Assembly (NCBI GenBank): GCA_963921825.1
Contig: OY997593.1
Location: 53,056,039 to 53,120,038 of the forward strand
Reading direction: 5' to 3'
From: Erodium maritimum
Taxonomy: Eukaryota; Streptophyta; Magnoliopsida; Geraniales; Geraniaceae
DNA length: 64,000 bases
Shown: piece by piece, positions 47,701-59,760 of the stretch
Layout: each line of letters starts with the position of its first letter
Position numbering within the stretch: the stretch's first letter is position 1
Program-made: the position numbers and the translations under genes
The notes under the pieces: generated by a model
What the model saw: the letters and a program-made list of their open reading frames with translations, nothing else
Databases searched by the model: none
What the model was told of the DNA's origin: nothing

Positions 47701-47874
47701 ATTATGGACATTTTACCTATTTTGGATGGAAAGTTAACAGAATCCGACAGCTGGGTATGAAAGTGAAATTAAAAGTTTGGTTAGGGTATGAAAGTGTTAA
47801 AATTTTATGTCATGGTATCAAAATGAAATTAAATGTTTGGCAGGGTGTTAAAGTGAAATGTTCCCTACAAAAAA

Positions 47875-48258
47875 TGACATTACGACTACTAAATCTCAAT
47901 TTTTATACAAAATTTGTTTTGCATCTCTAGACATAATTATGTTTACTGGTTACTACAATTGTTTCTTGTCGGACCGGTTCCTTTGTCGAAGCGTTATTGG
48001 ATCATTATCCCATTACGGGCTATGGCCATCGTAATGACTCTAGTTTTATATTAATACAACCATTCCTTATTCTAAAAAAACAACTAAAATTTTGGTTGGA
48101 TACTCTCACGTGCTCAAACTCATAGTCTAAGTCTTTGCGTTTTAATCTCGAATGGTGCCATTACATTTAATACGTTTGTAGTTGTGTTTTAATCTCAACC
48201 GATGCAACAATGTTTATTACACTTGCAAGTTGGTAGGTGAAGGCCTAATCATGTGTAT
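47875..48258. other. Intergenic; possible retroposon 3' tail
   Basis: The segment about 47948-48077 ends 'gtaatgactctagttttata', 'ttaatacaaccattccttat', then a run of A, which resembles the 3' end of a truncated L1-like retroposon. No convincing duplication was found. Nothing else is recognised. Confidence 0.35.
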
Positions 48259-49005
48259 TTTTTTTATCAGCAAATAGTTATTATAGGTTCTTGACTTTGA
48301 AACAAAGAACAAGGGAAAGCCCTTAGACAGAGTACAGACATATGTGTTCCAAAAAAAAGGAACCAAAAGAGAACACAGAGAAATAAGATCTTAATATCCA
48401 AATTTACCCAATATGAAGAATAGATGAAAACCCAACTAAAAATAGGTCTGAAAACCTAAGAAAACAACCATTAAGAGCAAACAAAGAGATAAAAAAACAC
48501 CCAAACGAGAGACTAACCCTAACTAATCTAACACAAACGCCTCAGCACCTCAGAAGTCGCCAGCAAGCCCACCACCAGCGAAAAAATTGAAACCCTTACT
48601 TCTCCCCACCTGATCCAGAAGAAAATCCAATAGGACCCAAGAGCACTACGGCGGCCAACACCTTACCGGAGTGTCTCCGACCACCACCGATCGGAGAGAG
48701 AAGGGATCAAACAAGGAGTATCAGGGGTAGAAAAATCACTAAGGAAATTAACCCCAACGAAGCCTTTGCACTTTACCCTGGATGCCCCAAGGCCAGCACC
48801 GTCAGGCAGAGTAAGATGAGGAAATGAGAGATTAAAGGCACCGAGAAAACTAAAAAGGTCCAGATTTCACCATGTAGAGGGCTACTGCGACGGAGAAGAG
48901 AACCGTTGACCGAATCACCAGAGACAAAATGTTATATAATTGGGAGAGAGTAATAAAGAGACAAAATGAACCCAAAAGTCAGGTAGGTACCAAACCTGAG
49001 ATTTC
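48259..49005 (-). mobile_element. L1-like retroposon fragment, minus strand
   Basis: On the minus strand the 3' end reads ...'ataactatttgctgata' plus poly(A), the same type of tail as at 30745. The body is coding-poor. Its 5' limit is unclear because another element of the same orientation begins at 49013. A small repeat, agagacaaaatg, occurs at 48921 and 48957. Confidence 0.55.
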
Positions 49006-49012
49006 AATTGAT

Positions 49013-50640
49013 TTTTTTTTATCAGTAATTTTTTCTATTGAAACCTCTTTAGAGGGTAAAAAGGAGTACAAAGCGATCCGTCTAAGGATCAAGCCACAAA
49101 AAACAACCAAAAGAAGCGAAATGAAATCTGAAATGGCCAACGGAGTTCTAAAGCCCAAAACCAAATGAAATCTGAGACTGACACGAGCATGGCGCTCATA
49201 AACCTAACACGAGCATGGCGCTCGGAAACACAATCACGAGCATGGCGCCCGGAATACAACCACGAGCATGGCGCTCGAAATACAGACACGAGCACGGCGC
49301 TCAGTAAACTACAACGAGCATGGCGCTCAGTACACAACCACGAGCATGTCACTCGGAAAACAACCACGAGCATGGCGCTCGGACTACAACCACTAGTCGG
49401 CACCCGCGAAGACAACTTCAGAACTGACCATCATGGCAGGAACTAGTGTCGATCCTGGACACGAAACCGGCCAACACCAAGAATCGTCTGTAGGGGACCC
49501 GATATTTCTACCGAACGCCAGGCTTGCCTTGACTGTCAGACATCATCTACCACCGGGGGATCAAGAACTCCAACCACAACCAAGAACTCCAGAATCGAGA
49601 AGTCACCCAAAGCCTAACCCTAGAATCAAGTGCTTTTCCTAGCAACGAACTGAGCTGACACCACACGACCTCACGAGCCCCTACTTTCGCCGGAGAGTCC
49701 CTTTAGTGAGAGCCTCGTCTCAAACCACTCCGACATGGTGCAGGTGAAGGGCTTTAGTGAAATTGCGCGATAGTAGAATCAGACGACTTCGAACTCACAG
49801 AGGGTCCGCTTAGCGTTTCGGCCAACACCGAGAGCGCATGAAGAGAACCTGAATTTCTTCAAACCGGAGCCGAGAGAGGTGAGCAGCGATTCTGCCCTTG
49901 GGAAGCCCGAGGAGGCCGGGATAACCTTCCGCGCTACCAGGGAGGATCAAGGCCAAAAGCGTCTCCTTTAATTCCAAATGAATCCTGATGTAGTCAGAAT
50001 AAAGGAACCCAAGCCTTGGAGCATAGTGTGGCGACTGAACCAATCGGTGCCATAACCAAACCACGACGAACGGCGGCACCACTTTCCGGTAAGTCTCCGG
50101 CGAAGGCAGGAGCTCAAGAGCTTACAGTGAAGGACGACCCGAGCCTGCTGGCTCCGGTGACAGGAGAAGCAACCGTGCCGGCCAGACATGAACAGATCTG
50201 ACCGGAAAAGGTGCAGCAAACAAGCTCCACAACCAAACCACTCCGGCAGCAGCACACCCATGAGCACGACCAGCACGCGTCGGCTTCTGGGCAGCCGCGA
50301 ACCGAGATCCGGCGAGGACGTGAAAGCCAGATCTGGATCTGGAGAGCGAAGCTCCACGCACGAAAGTCGAGGAAGGCCAGAGCTGAAGCTCCGTCCACTC
50401 CGGCAGCAAGGGAGGACGGCCAGAAACGCCTCCGGGAAGCACGTCTCAGCACCAGCAACGGAACCACACCGTCGACGGCGACGGAACCAGAAGGAAAAGG
50501 AGAGAAGGGGTTTGAGAGAAAGGGGGGAGAGTCACCTCGCCGGCAACAGCCACTGCCGTGATGGCCGTGGCCGGAGCCGACGAGAGGAAGGGGCGACGGC
50601 AAAGTCTGGACTAGGGTTAAGGGAGGGAGGCGCTCTTTTT
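49013..50640 (-). mobile_element. L1-like retroposon, minus strand, with minisatellite
   Basis: On the minus strand the 3' end is '...gaaaaaattactgata' plus poly(A) at 49013. The 5' half (about 49800-50640) is GC-rich, like the start regions of the other retroposons here. No reverse transcriptase is visible. The 5' boundary is approximate and a target duplication was not found. Long frames in the GC-rich half have no family resemblance. Confidence 0.55.
49180..49395. repeat. 26-bp minisatellite, about eight units
   Basis: Units of 26 bp are built on acgagcatggcgctcgga followed by a variable 'aacacaatc'-like spacer. They start at about 49181, 49208, 49236 and onward at 26-bp steps. The array lies inside the 49013 retroposon, near its 3' end. 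Confidence 0.9.
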
Positions 50641-50649
50641 TTGAGATAG

Positions 50650-51043
50650 AAAGCGCGCATATGTCTGACTTCTTGAAAGTATAACTTATGAAATTGGAGT
50701 CTTTTGACGCCAATATGACATCTATAACACAAAGAACAAGAAATTGAACAAAATAAGTTATAACAAATAGGCTTAATTACAGCTTACCACACCCAATTTA
50801 GGCCCATATTCACATAACTACATCCAACTTATTTATTTGCTTGGCGACTCTCCCAACTTTTATTTTTTTCGTTAGAAAACCAGCTAATTTAATATTATTT
50901 TTATGGAATGACAAAGTTGGACCTACACTATATGAAAAAAATGAAATATTTTTTTAAAAAGTTATTTCCCGAAGCAGATTTTGTTTTTAAAATTATAAAA
51001 ATATATTAAATAAATAAAATAAATAACAATGTGCAATCATAAT
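50650..51043. other. AT-rich intergenic DNA, no gene
   Basis: No feature is supported. The sequence 'cttaattacagcttaccaca' near 50763 looks like a MITE end, but no partner was found. Confidence 0.4.
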
Positions 51044-51062
51044 AAACAACTACTATTTAGAT

Positions 51063-51843
51063 CCATACAATGACAAAGAACTTTGCTAGGGTTTTGGTAT
51101 CGCCTCCTCGCGAGCCACCCAGCTTAGTCGGTCATAATCCTTCCGGCTTCGTTCCGGATCCTCTACTCTACTGTCATGACGTTCTTCTCAACCTTCCAAT
51201 TTCTCTCGAATCGGGTTGGGGAGGAATTTAACTTTGGGCGACGATCTCCCTCGCCAAAATCACTCGGCAATTCCTTTACCTCCGGTGACTGCGTCCCATC
51301 CGCCTCTGTATTCTCCGCCGTGTTCTGACCGACCCTCTCCGTTTCTGAAGTCGTCGCTGCCTCTAACGCCGCCTCTGAAAGCACCTCTGAAGCCGCCGCC
51401 GCCGCGTCCATCTCCCTGGCCTCCACCAGCGCACCCTCTTCAACCTCTCTCTGGATTCTGGATCTGGCTAATTGAGTGGGTCATTTTTATTTTATCTGAT
51501 TTCGTTTTTGCAAGGTCAAAAACTAGGAAGTAGAGATTCAGAGACTTTTCTTGGAATGGAACCCTGGTTCGCATATGTACTCCTACTACTTATGCAGTCC
51601 TTGGCCAGGTTTCCGAGCAGAACTTCCATTATCGTTTTCTCATCCCCACCCTTCCTGTCTGTCTATATGGCGACCTATATGGCATTTCAATACTGTTAGT
51701 GACAGTTCTAGTACTTTAAAGAACTACGAACAATAGGTGTTTTATTTCTGTTCTTTCCTAGGGGTTAGGGAGTATGTTCTTTGACGCACACCTATGTAGT
51801 TTATTTCTAAATTAATAAAGTTGCACCTTTTAGTAAAAAAAAA
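51063..51843 (+). mobile_element. Short L1-like retroposon, plus strand
   Basis: A GC-rich start ('ctagggttttggtatcgcct'), a 3' end 'aattaataaagttgcacctt' and a poly(A) run are flanked by an imperfect 19-bp duplication (aaacaactactatttagat 51044-51062; aaacaactatgttttagat 51844-51862; 16 of 19). Length is 781 bp. The proline-rich frame inside (51216-51533) is composition-driven. Confidence 0.6.
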
Positions 51844-51956
51844 AAACAACTATGTTTTAGATGATCAACACTTGCAACACTTTCTTTATATTTTTAAATA
51901 GCTCTTATAAAAGAATGGATTATTCCCTGAACATCAAAATAAATAAATAAAAACTT

Positions 51957-52760
51957 AATATGGAAGACATATGTCTCCCCTTGGGTTTTTCTCTACTAGG
52001 GTTTCTACACCCATACCACAGGCGTCATGTCGTCGTCACTCCCGGCCAAGGTCTGGTCCCTCTCCGTCGATCTGGTGCACATCCTCACCCGTTGGCCCCA
52101 TCCCTCTTCATTTTAGGAGCCTTCACTCCTCTTCCAGTTATAGAAATCCCTCCCGGTGGTTGCCGTCTGCTTCTCCAACTCAGATCCTCTTTTCTGGGCA
52201 ACCCCTGCCACCTCTGCAACTGCCAGTAAAGTCGCCATCACTGTATCCGCCTCCTTGGCCTCCACCGAGGCCTTTTTCTCGATCTCTATCCCAGTTATGG
52301 GGTAAGATGATCACCTGGTTTGGTTTTATTTTCTCTGTTTTGTTTCTTGTTGCAAAGAATGTTGATTAGTAAGCGAAGATTCAGGGCTTCTACCTAAGGA
52401 TTCAGGGACTGTTACCGGGAGGGATCCTTGAATGACATCTACCATCGTTGCTCTCCTCCCATTGATATTGATGAAGTCAGGGATTATTGCTGGAAGGGAT
52501 CCTTGATACAAGTCAGTCCTTCCCTCACTACTGATGATCACAGGTCGGTTTTCAAACAGACGAAGTGTGTCCCCCCCAAGGGACCGAGCGGTTGTCCTCT
52601 GGAATTGCAATGTTGTGACAAGTTACTCTATGGACAATGCAGTCAAACAAAATATGGCCGAACGAAAATAGCCATTTTGACCAACCACAATGCTGGAGCA
52701 GCCAGGGCCAGGCCTCTGATTTAGTCCCATGAAGATTGTGCAAATCACAGTGAAAACTTG
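51957..52760 (+). other. GC-rich, L1-start-like segment
   Basis: The part about 51960-52300 resembles the start region of the preceding retroposon (shared 'cctccttggcctccaccgag'-type block, CT-rich with 'ctagggtttc'). It is followed by unrecognised sequence to about 52760. No poly(A) tail or duplication was found. No CDS can be supported. Confidence 0.35.
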
Positions 52761-54027
52761 CCGCCAGAATGAATAAACTAACACAAGATAAATATTTGAA
52801 AAGATCAAGGCTTTGGAAATGCAGAAGGTAGGGGCATTAAAAATATGGATTTCTTGACAACAAAATTGTGATATTAGCTTTCAATCCTAAAAACAAACAT
52901 GAAAAAAGTATTGTGAACTGCATTAAGTTGAGTGTTTATGCACTCACTTCAGGAAAATTCTCAAAGTTCTGATCTTATGCATGAATGCCCCTTTGCAAAC
53001 AAACTCCACATTTATGGTGCAGGGAACAAACAATAAATATGTATAACATGATGTACATATTTTATACTTCACAGGAAGATTCTTAGACATCACCATTCAC
53101 ATTTAGAATTTTATTTTCGCCGACAGAAACAAAAATACATAATAATAGTTTTTCCTGAAGCTTCTTGTGATACTTTTCTTCTAAAGGTGAAGATAATTAC
53201 TAGTTCCATATTTGTTACCTTTATTTCTTCCACTCCCCTGGTTCCCAACCTTGTTTCAACATCACATAGCAAGTGCCTCATTTGATCTTTTTGGTTCATC
53301 TGAGAATTTCAGGCAAGTTTTCCAGTAATAGTACATACTCCAAAAGATAAATTCATTTTCACTACAAGTATCCAAATTGTACTGCAAACTATGCAATACT
53401 TGATAAGTTGACGGCACTTTTTTAGAGGTGTTACAGACTCCAAGTGCAACCGGACCTGCACTTGCATCTGGTATTTGAGCTTCCTGTGGAATTACAGATT
53501 TGTTGTGTGCGGGGTGGACTGGATCATTTTGAAGAGAAAGAGAGGTGTTGCTGTTGAGTGCGTTTCGGGGGTGGTGTCAGCGTAATTGAGATATCTTTCT
53601 TTTGCCAAGTGCTCTTTTTTGTTTGCTTTCGTTGAAATTGGTCAACTCTCATCCTAATATAACAAAATCCTTATGGCAGAGGTCAACAATATGGCGTTCT
53701 GTGATTGACTTTTCCTGCATAAAGGAAGAAATATATCCACTGCATGCACAGATTTATTCATACACATTTTCAACCACAATCAGCCCTAAACATAATGAAA
53801 GTAGCTTGATGGTTAAAACTTCTTAAAATTTTCCCTCCACCTGGTTTCGATGTTCCTTATTGGAACACCCTTCGTTTTTCTCCGATTTTTATTTTGGGCT
53901 TGGGTTCCCGCTTCTTTCCCCTTTCTTCATACGGGGATGCGTGTGTAAATTGTTATGATTAAATGGACCTACCAAAAGGGTAAAAGTAGCTATAAATCAG
54001 ATATAAGTTTTTTTTATATAACCATTT
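52761..54027. other. Intergenic, no gene recognised
   Basis: About 1.3 kb without supported coding, repeat or RNA features. Confidence 0.45.
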
Positions 54028-54044
54028 ATGTTGGTATTTAGGGG

Positions 54045-55266
54045 ATCTCCAAATTTCATAGGAAATAGCGCAGCCGACCCCTCACCTAGGGTTTACAGGT
54101 TTTGTAATTTCTCTCTTGGGTTTGATGGCGACTTCAACGATCATGATTTTCAGAGAGTCTGTGGATGCTTCTGCATGGCTCTGTGTGCCGAGCATGGAAC
54201 TATTCAAGGGGGATGCAGCGAAGGCGGCGGAGGGACACGGGACGCCGCGTGCGTTGGAGGTGCAGCCTTCGGATCTCTTTCCGGATGAGTTGGCGTCGCG
54301 GGCGCCGGCGATCGGGGAGGAGGAAGGCAGGATGACGGACTGGGCAACCACGAGAGAGCCGGAAAAGCCGGTGCCTCGGCGGAGTCGGTCGAGGTGGGAT
54401 GGCGCCATCTCGACGCATCGCCGTAGTTGGGTGCGTAACAGTCCGGCTCGGGGATCCCGTTCTCGGGAGAGTCGCCAGCATGAGGCAGGGGATATTCCGG
54501 CGAAAGGACCGTGGCCACACAAAGTTTCGGTGTTACTAGATGAGGGGACACCGGAGGTCGAGGTCGGCGTGTAGGGTTTGGTACCATGGTCTCCGGTGGT
54601 GGCCTTGCAGAAGAGGGTGCAGGACAAGGGTCGGTTGGGGAAGCCAACGGAGAGGACGACGGCGACGGCGGCTGTGTGGTTGAGGAGGCCGGGGAAGAAA
54701 CCCTCTAGGGCCTGGGTTACGAGGCTGGTCAGGTTGTTCTGGCACGGAGTTCGAGGAGTTCTCGGAATTATGATGGTACGTCAAACATAGCAGCGGCGGG
54801 GGGCTTCAAGCACCCTCGCCTCGCGGAATGAGTCCAACAGGGTCTAGGGAGGGGTCGGTCGACAGCACCGCCTCCCTAGACGTAAGGTGGAAACGGTTCA
54901 ACCAACTGTCGACAAGGTTCTCCCCTACCATTTCGGTGTCAGCAATCCCGCGTTCAGGAGCCCTACAACTATCAGTCAAGGGAGGACAACGCACGTTGAC
55001 TTACCGGGGGAGTAATCGGTCCACCACTGCACACTTATCCTCTGATCTGCTCGATCAGTCTCTTATGGTTGAAGTATACTGTATCGGTGTCTCTGGATGC
55101 TACCGCAGTCCCACACCTCCGACCGGCCTGATGCCCAAGAGCAACATTTACTATTTTGCAATTATCTTTCAGTTTATGTTAGTTTTTTTGGTTGTATGGT
55201 GTTTTCCGGCTACTCGGGCACCAAGTTACTTTAATTAATAATATCTACCGTTCTATCTCAAAAAAA
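54045..55266 (+). mobile_element. L1-like retroposon, plus strand, inserted at a hAT end
   Basis: GC-rich body of 1222 bp. It ends 'aataatatctaccgttctat', 'ctc' and poly(A), flanked by a 17-bp duplication with one mismatch (atgttggtatttagggg 54028-54044; atgttggtacttagggg 55267-55283). A frame at 54125-54574 (MATSTIMIFRESVDASAWL..., later RSRSRWDGAI) might be a decayed ORF1-like start but has no domain I recognise. No reverse transcriptase is present. Confidence 0.75.
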
Positions 55267-55277
55267 ATGTTGGTACT

Positions 55278-55845
55278 TAGGGGTGGACATTGGGTGGTTA
55301 ACCACCCAATGGAACCCTTTACGAACCCTATTCGATATTATCGATTTGATATTTCTTAGGACCAGTCCCAACTCAAAAACCAAAATTTTACAATAAAACC
55401 AACCAGTTTACTGACCGGTTGGTTAGTGGTTTTAACCAACCAACCATTTTACAACATGTAAGTACAAATTTAGATATCAATAATCATACACATATTTTTA
55501 TTTCAAGCCAAAACATATTACTACATTCTCCAAAACAAAAGAAAAATTACATATAAGTCATCGTGTTCTATGTTAGCAATCCGTGTGACACAGAAGAGTG
55601 CTCATGGGTCATTCATCTATGTCAGATCAGTGGCTATTATGAAGCCACATGTATATGATGAACAATACCGATTTGGTTGATAAACCGATGGTTTGACGTT
55701 TCAAGAACCGACAACCAACCGTTAACTTTTCGGTTCGATCATCAAGAACCATCAACCAGGCGTTAATTTTCTGGTTTCGAGTTTTCCGTACGGTTTCCGA
55801 TTGGTAGTGGTTGGTTTTAACGGTTTCGTTTTTTTACCCACCCTA
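55278..55845. mobile_element. hAT-type MITE
   Basis: Ends TAGGGGTGGAC and (inverted) TAGGGTGGGTA are flanked by an 8-bp duplication with one mismatch (ttggtact 55270-55277; ttagtact 55846-55853). Length is 568 bp, non-coding. The interior is rich in 'aaccaacc'/'ccggttggtt' motifs like other short hAT elements. Its first six bases are part of the target copied by the retroposon at 54045. Confidence 0.75.
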
Positions 55846-55853
55846 TTAGTACT

Positions 55854-56099
55854 ACTCCGTTTCAACTTCAATAATAGAGTTATGCTTTTTTTTTTCCTTT
55901 ACACACTGAAATGTACTTTTAGTCTCATTTTGTTTGTGCATGTGTATGAATTAAATTTTGTATCACTAAGTTACCCATCCTTTACAACATAAAGATAGTT
56001 ATGTTATGTCGTATAAAATTACAAAATATAAGTATGAAATTCTAATAATAATACCTGAATATTTTTATCTTGAACATACATTAATTCATCAAAAACTAC
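55854..56099. other. AT-rich intergenic DNA
   Basis: Nothing recognised between the hAT element and the next retroposon. Confidence 0.4.
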
Positions 56100-56934
56100 C
56101 TTTCTCTAATAAGCCGCCTCCTTTCTCTGTTTCTTTTTTGCCGTAAGCTTTGGCCATGGTCATGGTCTATGCCATAGTCTACGCCATGGTCCTCTTCACT
56201 ATGCTCACAACACAAAGTGTTCTCCTTAACGTTTTTGGGGTTTCTCCTCGTACCCCTCAGGGGTTGAATCATCAAACCTCTCGTGGGTTGAACTCTCGCC
56301 GTCGCCGATCACCCCTCCGGTCGACGAGTGACACTGTCTCGCATCATTCCCGACAACCAACTACCCTCCCGGTAGAAAATTCTCGGACTGTTGTACCGTT
56401 TCTGGAAATCGGGCTGCAAGGAAGTCCATGGAAGGAAGCCTTGGAAAAACCGGCTGAACCGAAGAAACGTGGACATCCGAAGAAGGGTCAGTCGAAGATG
56501 ATTGCTCCACCAACCGTAGTCTATCAGACAAGAGCTAGGACCTCTGCTGACAAAGGGGACAAACTGGGACGTTTTTTGTAGACATTTCCAGAAAAAGATG
56601 TTTCGGGTAAGTGGAGGTACAGCTCGAAAGTTGGCCATAGACCTGTCGACCTTTGTGCTTTGGCGCTTGAGAAAGACGCCGAGGACAGGAAGAACAAGGA
56701 GTTTGTGGAATCGACTTCAGAACTTGCTTTATCCCCTGTTCCGATTTCTAACTGATTCACCTGTTTGAATCCGGATAGAAAGTAGGCTTGTCGTTTATTG
56801 TCTTGTATTTTCTTTTTTGCTCTTTGGAGATGGTAATGGTCTGAGGAAAGGATCTTTTTGGATCTTTTCTTGCTTTGTTCTATAGACTTATAGAACATTT
56901 GCTTAATAAAAAATTTAGCCTATCAAAAAAAAAA
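56100..56934 (+). mobile_element. L1-like retroposon with a residual reading frame
   Basis: It ends in an L1-type 3' UTR ('tcttttttgctctttggaga', 'ggatcttttcttgctttgtt') and poly(A) at 56925-56934. A frame at about 56153-56581 encodes VSPRTPQGLNHQ..., then a basic block PKKRGHPKKGQSK, and similarity-free sequence after a stop (GKWRYSSKVGHRPVDL to about 56750). It may be a shortened LINE ORF1 region; I do not assign a function. The start coordinate is approximate and no duplication was found. Confidence 0.55.
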
Positions 56935-57406
56935 TTAACAATCAAAATATTAAACAATGTATTATAAATATTTTATTAAAAAAAATCCTCATATTTTAAT
57001 CGTAAACTTTATTGAATAAATAACAAAACCTTACAAAATTATGAGCACTGCCAATGAAGTAGTTTTTATTCGTCTTAGCCTGTATTTGAGACATCATACG
57101 TTGAAAGTTTAATCATAGTTTGGTAGTATATATATATATATATATATAAAGTATTTTTGAGTATCAACAATGAAGTAGTTTTTCTTAGTTTGAAAAATGG
57201 TGTCTTCTTTATATCATATACTATATGAATAATTTGGTATTGAAACATTTTTATTATATTCAATACCTTTTTGAGTAAGTAATTTTGTTTTTTTTTTCAA
57301 AAACTTATTATATGAATAACTATATTTGAAGTAGAGAAATGGCTGAGAGAGTCATATACATAGAGTTATATAAAAACAAATTTATATTATAATTTTTTCT
57401 AAATGA

Positions 57407-57437
<31 letters not shown>

Positions 57438-57749
57438 GTCGTGTAAATTACATATCAATCATCAGGATATACATAAAAATTATTGAACGAAAAAAAAAAT
57501 TACTCTTGTGTAAGTGTAATTTTTTAATATATTTAATAATTATTGACAGAATACCCTGAATTATAATCCATGTTCCGCCTTTGCAACCAGCGAGTGTTAA
57601 TCCTCACCCAACATGTATCAATTTATCAGTAAATTGTCACTTGCTTGTGGGTTCAGTAAAAGTGTGTAAATCATAACCAACGACTAAAATTTTTCAAACT
57701 TAATTCAATACTGCATATGTGATAAACTTCAATTCGTCTGTTCATCTTA
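56935..57749. other. AT-rich intergenic DNA with microsatellites
   Basis: No gene. It contains a (TA)n run at about 57128-57148 and an (AAT)n run at about 57408-57435. Confidence 0.6.
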
Positions 57750-57989
57750 GAGCATCTCCAATGGTAAAAGTTTGTGTAGTTGTTTGGAGGGATTGTAAGA
57801 ACACATTTTGAGCTTCTCTATCCTCCAAATAATTATTTCTCCAATGAAAAACAACTAGTGGTTGTTTGAAGTCATTGTTTGTACTTTTAATATTTTCAAA
57901 ACCATCCAAAATAAAACTAGTTATTTTATTCATGTCAAATTTAAAATACAAACGCTAATTAAACTACGAACAATAATTAAACATACTAC

Positions 57990-58432
57990 GAACGATAATT
58001 AAATTAGCCATTGCCACAAAACCGACGACCATTCAACTATTTTTTAATCGCGCCAATGTGCATACGCCACTTCGGCTCATCCTTCAGCATCTCCCACACA
58101 ACACGTTTAGTCTATGGTTTGTTTTTTTGTCTCTTAATCGACAACGCTCGTAGTATAGATTTCCTCATTGGTTGCTCCTTTTCTAGGATCATTGAGACGG
58201 TTCTGGTATATCTCATCGAAGGCCTTGTACTTTTGGTTTGTCTGAAAGAAATGATCCTTCATTTGCTTACTTGTTCTTGTAGGCCACTTTTCATCTACGG
58301 TTTGAAGGAAAGTGAGGTGAACGTTTTCCCAGTACTTCCTCCGACCTCGGTAACTGTTAGCCACGTCACCACCAAATGCATCTCCTCCTCTGCTGACCAT
58401 AGTGAACCAGTTGCCCAAGAAGTCGAAGCCAT
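57990..58432 (-). pseudogene. Harbinger ORF1 (Myb/SANT-like) remnant 1
   Basis: From the ATG at 58432 it reads MASTSWATGSLWSAEEEMHL then VVTWLTVTE. A frame change near 58335 leads to YRGRRKYWENVHLTFLQTVD, RTSKQMKDHFFQTNQKYKAF and, near the left end, CVWEMLKDEPKW. These are the trihelix/SANT domain and the 'EPKW' box of the Harbinger accessory protein, which helps bring the transposase to DNA. Broken by at least one frame change plus stops after about 58134. Confidence 0.75.
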
Positions 58433-58545
58433 TACAGAGGAACAAAAAACAAAGTATGAGAACTTGAGAGAGAGTTGAGAGAGGTGTGAAACTGAAGGGA
58501 GACGTGTGTGGTATTTATATGGAGGGAGCTCGGCGTGACTGCGCC

Positions 58546-58568
58546 GACACACACACACACACACACAC
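58546..58568. repeat. (CA)n microsatellite
   Basis: About eleven CA dinucleotides between the two ORF1 remnants. Confidence 0.9.
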
Positions 58569-58681
58569 TATTCCCTGAATAGTGTGTGTGCACAAAAACC
58601 GAGGCACCGAGAATTCCATAAAGAAACACTTTTTTGTTCATTGTATTGATCCGATAAAAAAAACCAAGGTACAACTGAAGG

Positions 58682-59760
58682 CTAAATTAAAAATACCCCA
58701 AATGTTTCCCGAGGTTGTTTATGAGTGAGGCACGAGCATATCGTTCTTGCGCGGTCATAGTGGTGGTGTCTTGGTTCTGCATTACCACCAATATTTGAAG
58801 CAAATCTTGATGAATCTTTGCTTTGGTCCATGTCATTTGAGTCTGCCGCTCGCCAAAAGTCTTGAAGAAACTGAACGTGCTCGGGTGCAACCATCGTGTC
58901 CGCCTCCACTTGTTTCCCTTTGCCTCTAGCTCTAGCCTTGTTTTTTTCTAGTCGGTGGAACGCTCCTCCCGTACAAGTGAGGTCAACTCGTGTTCGATTC
59001 CGTCGCCTGATGTGTAGTTGCAAGACTCGTCCAACCTTGTATGCTTGCTTGCTTCACTTTCTACGTCTAGTTCTAGGACCTCAATGTCAACGTCAGATTG
59101 CGGGACCATGAGGTTCTTCCACTTTGGTTGATCCCTCACGATCTTTCAAACATGCTTCCAGCAAACTCTCGCTTCTCCTTTTCCTCGTACATCGTTTCAG
59201 TTGCTACCATGATGTCAGTGTCGCATCTCCCACTTTGGTACGCACCATCCATACCTAGATATTTCTCTTGAAATTTAGTGACTTTTTTTATTTATCTAAT
59301 ACCAGTTTTCCTTGTAGTTCTTCCACGTCCATTCTGGGTTGAATGGCTTCCTCATCGCATATACCTCACTTCCGACTTTTTTCTTGTACATGTTGTTCTT
59401 TTGGCTCTTCCTTGTGATTCTATCTAGAGAATATTTGAGCCATGCCGCCGCCAACCATTCCTCCTCTGCGATGCTTTATTTCAGTCGCGGACCTGTAGTT
59501 GATGCAGATGCAGGGTTCTTCGCCTTCTTTCTCGATTGCTTTACAGGAGCAGATTGTGAAGGTTGCTCGTTTTGGATTTGCGACTGTGTCCATTGGGAAT
59601 GTTGGAGAGGGTTGAATTACGATGACATGGATTGGGTCGGTTGGAGGAGGGAGGTGTAGGATTCGATATGACAATTGAGCTGTTCTTTTGTGTGCGCCGA
59701 GTCCTCAACATTCAAGGAGTCTAAGATGAAATCGAAGTTCCCTAGGTCGATCATTGTGAA
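58682..59760 (-). pseudogene. Harbinger ORF1 remnant 2
   Basis: It starts MIDLGNFDFILDSLNVED near 59752, then after frame changes has VWKIVRDQPKWKNLMVPQ (near 59120), DESCNYTSGDG, the basic KARARGKGKQVE and AQERYARASLINNLGKHLG near its end. The 'QPKW' box parallels the EPKW box of remnant 1, so two diverged ORF1-type units lie in one element. The SANT domain itself is mostly missing here. Several frame changes make it non-functional. Confidence 0.6.

Larger units (their letters stand above)
39790..47865. mobile_element. Mutator-like element 3, split by nested LTRs
   Basis: Ends GGGAAATTTTCATTTTAACA and (inverted) GGGAACATTTCACTTTAACA lie inside a 9-bp duplication with one mismatch (tataaaaaa 39781-39789; tacaaaaaa 47866-47874). 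The inverted repeats run for several hundred bp, including the AT-rich 'aatttataaaaataaaaa' part (to about 40360 and from about 47270). Without the LTR at 40785-46990 it is about 1.9 kb. Its interior (40390-40780 and 46996-47270) is GC-rich and exon-like, as in a Pack-MULE. A frame starts MYSVISDLRSNQTYLFSR (40630); I do not recognise the gene. No transposase is present. Confidence 0.85.

Noticed and set aside
50114-50713. 199-codon minus-strand frame and overlapping plus-strand frames
   Set aside because: GC-rich start region of an L1-like retroposon; frames open on both strands, no motif.
51216-51533. Proline-rich frame resembling an extensin
   Set aside because: Low-complexity CCT/CCG sequence within a 781-bp retroposon.
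52428-52724. Possible LINE endonuclease start (a WNC-like residue pattern in one frame)
   Set aside because: Too short, no further endonuclease motifs and no tail or duplication; left as unrecognised.
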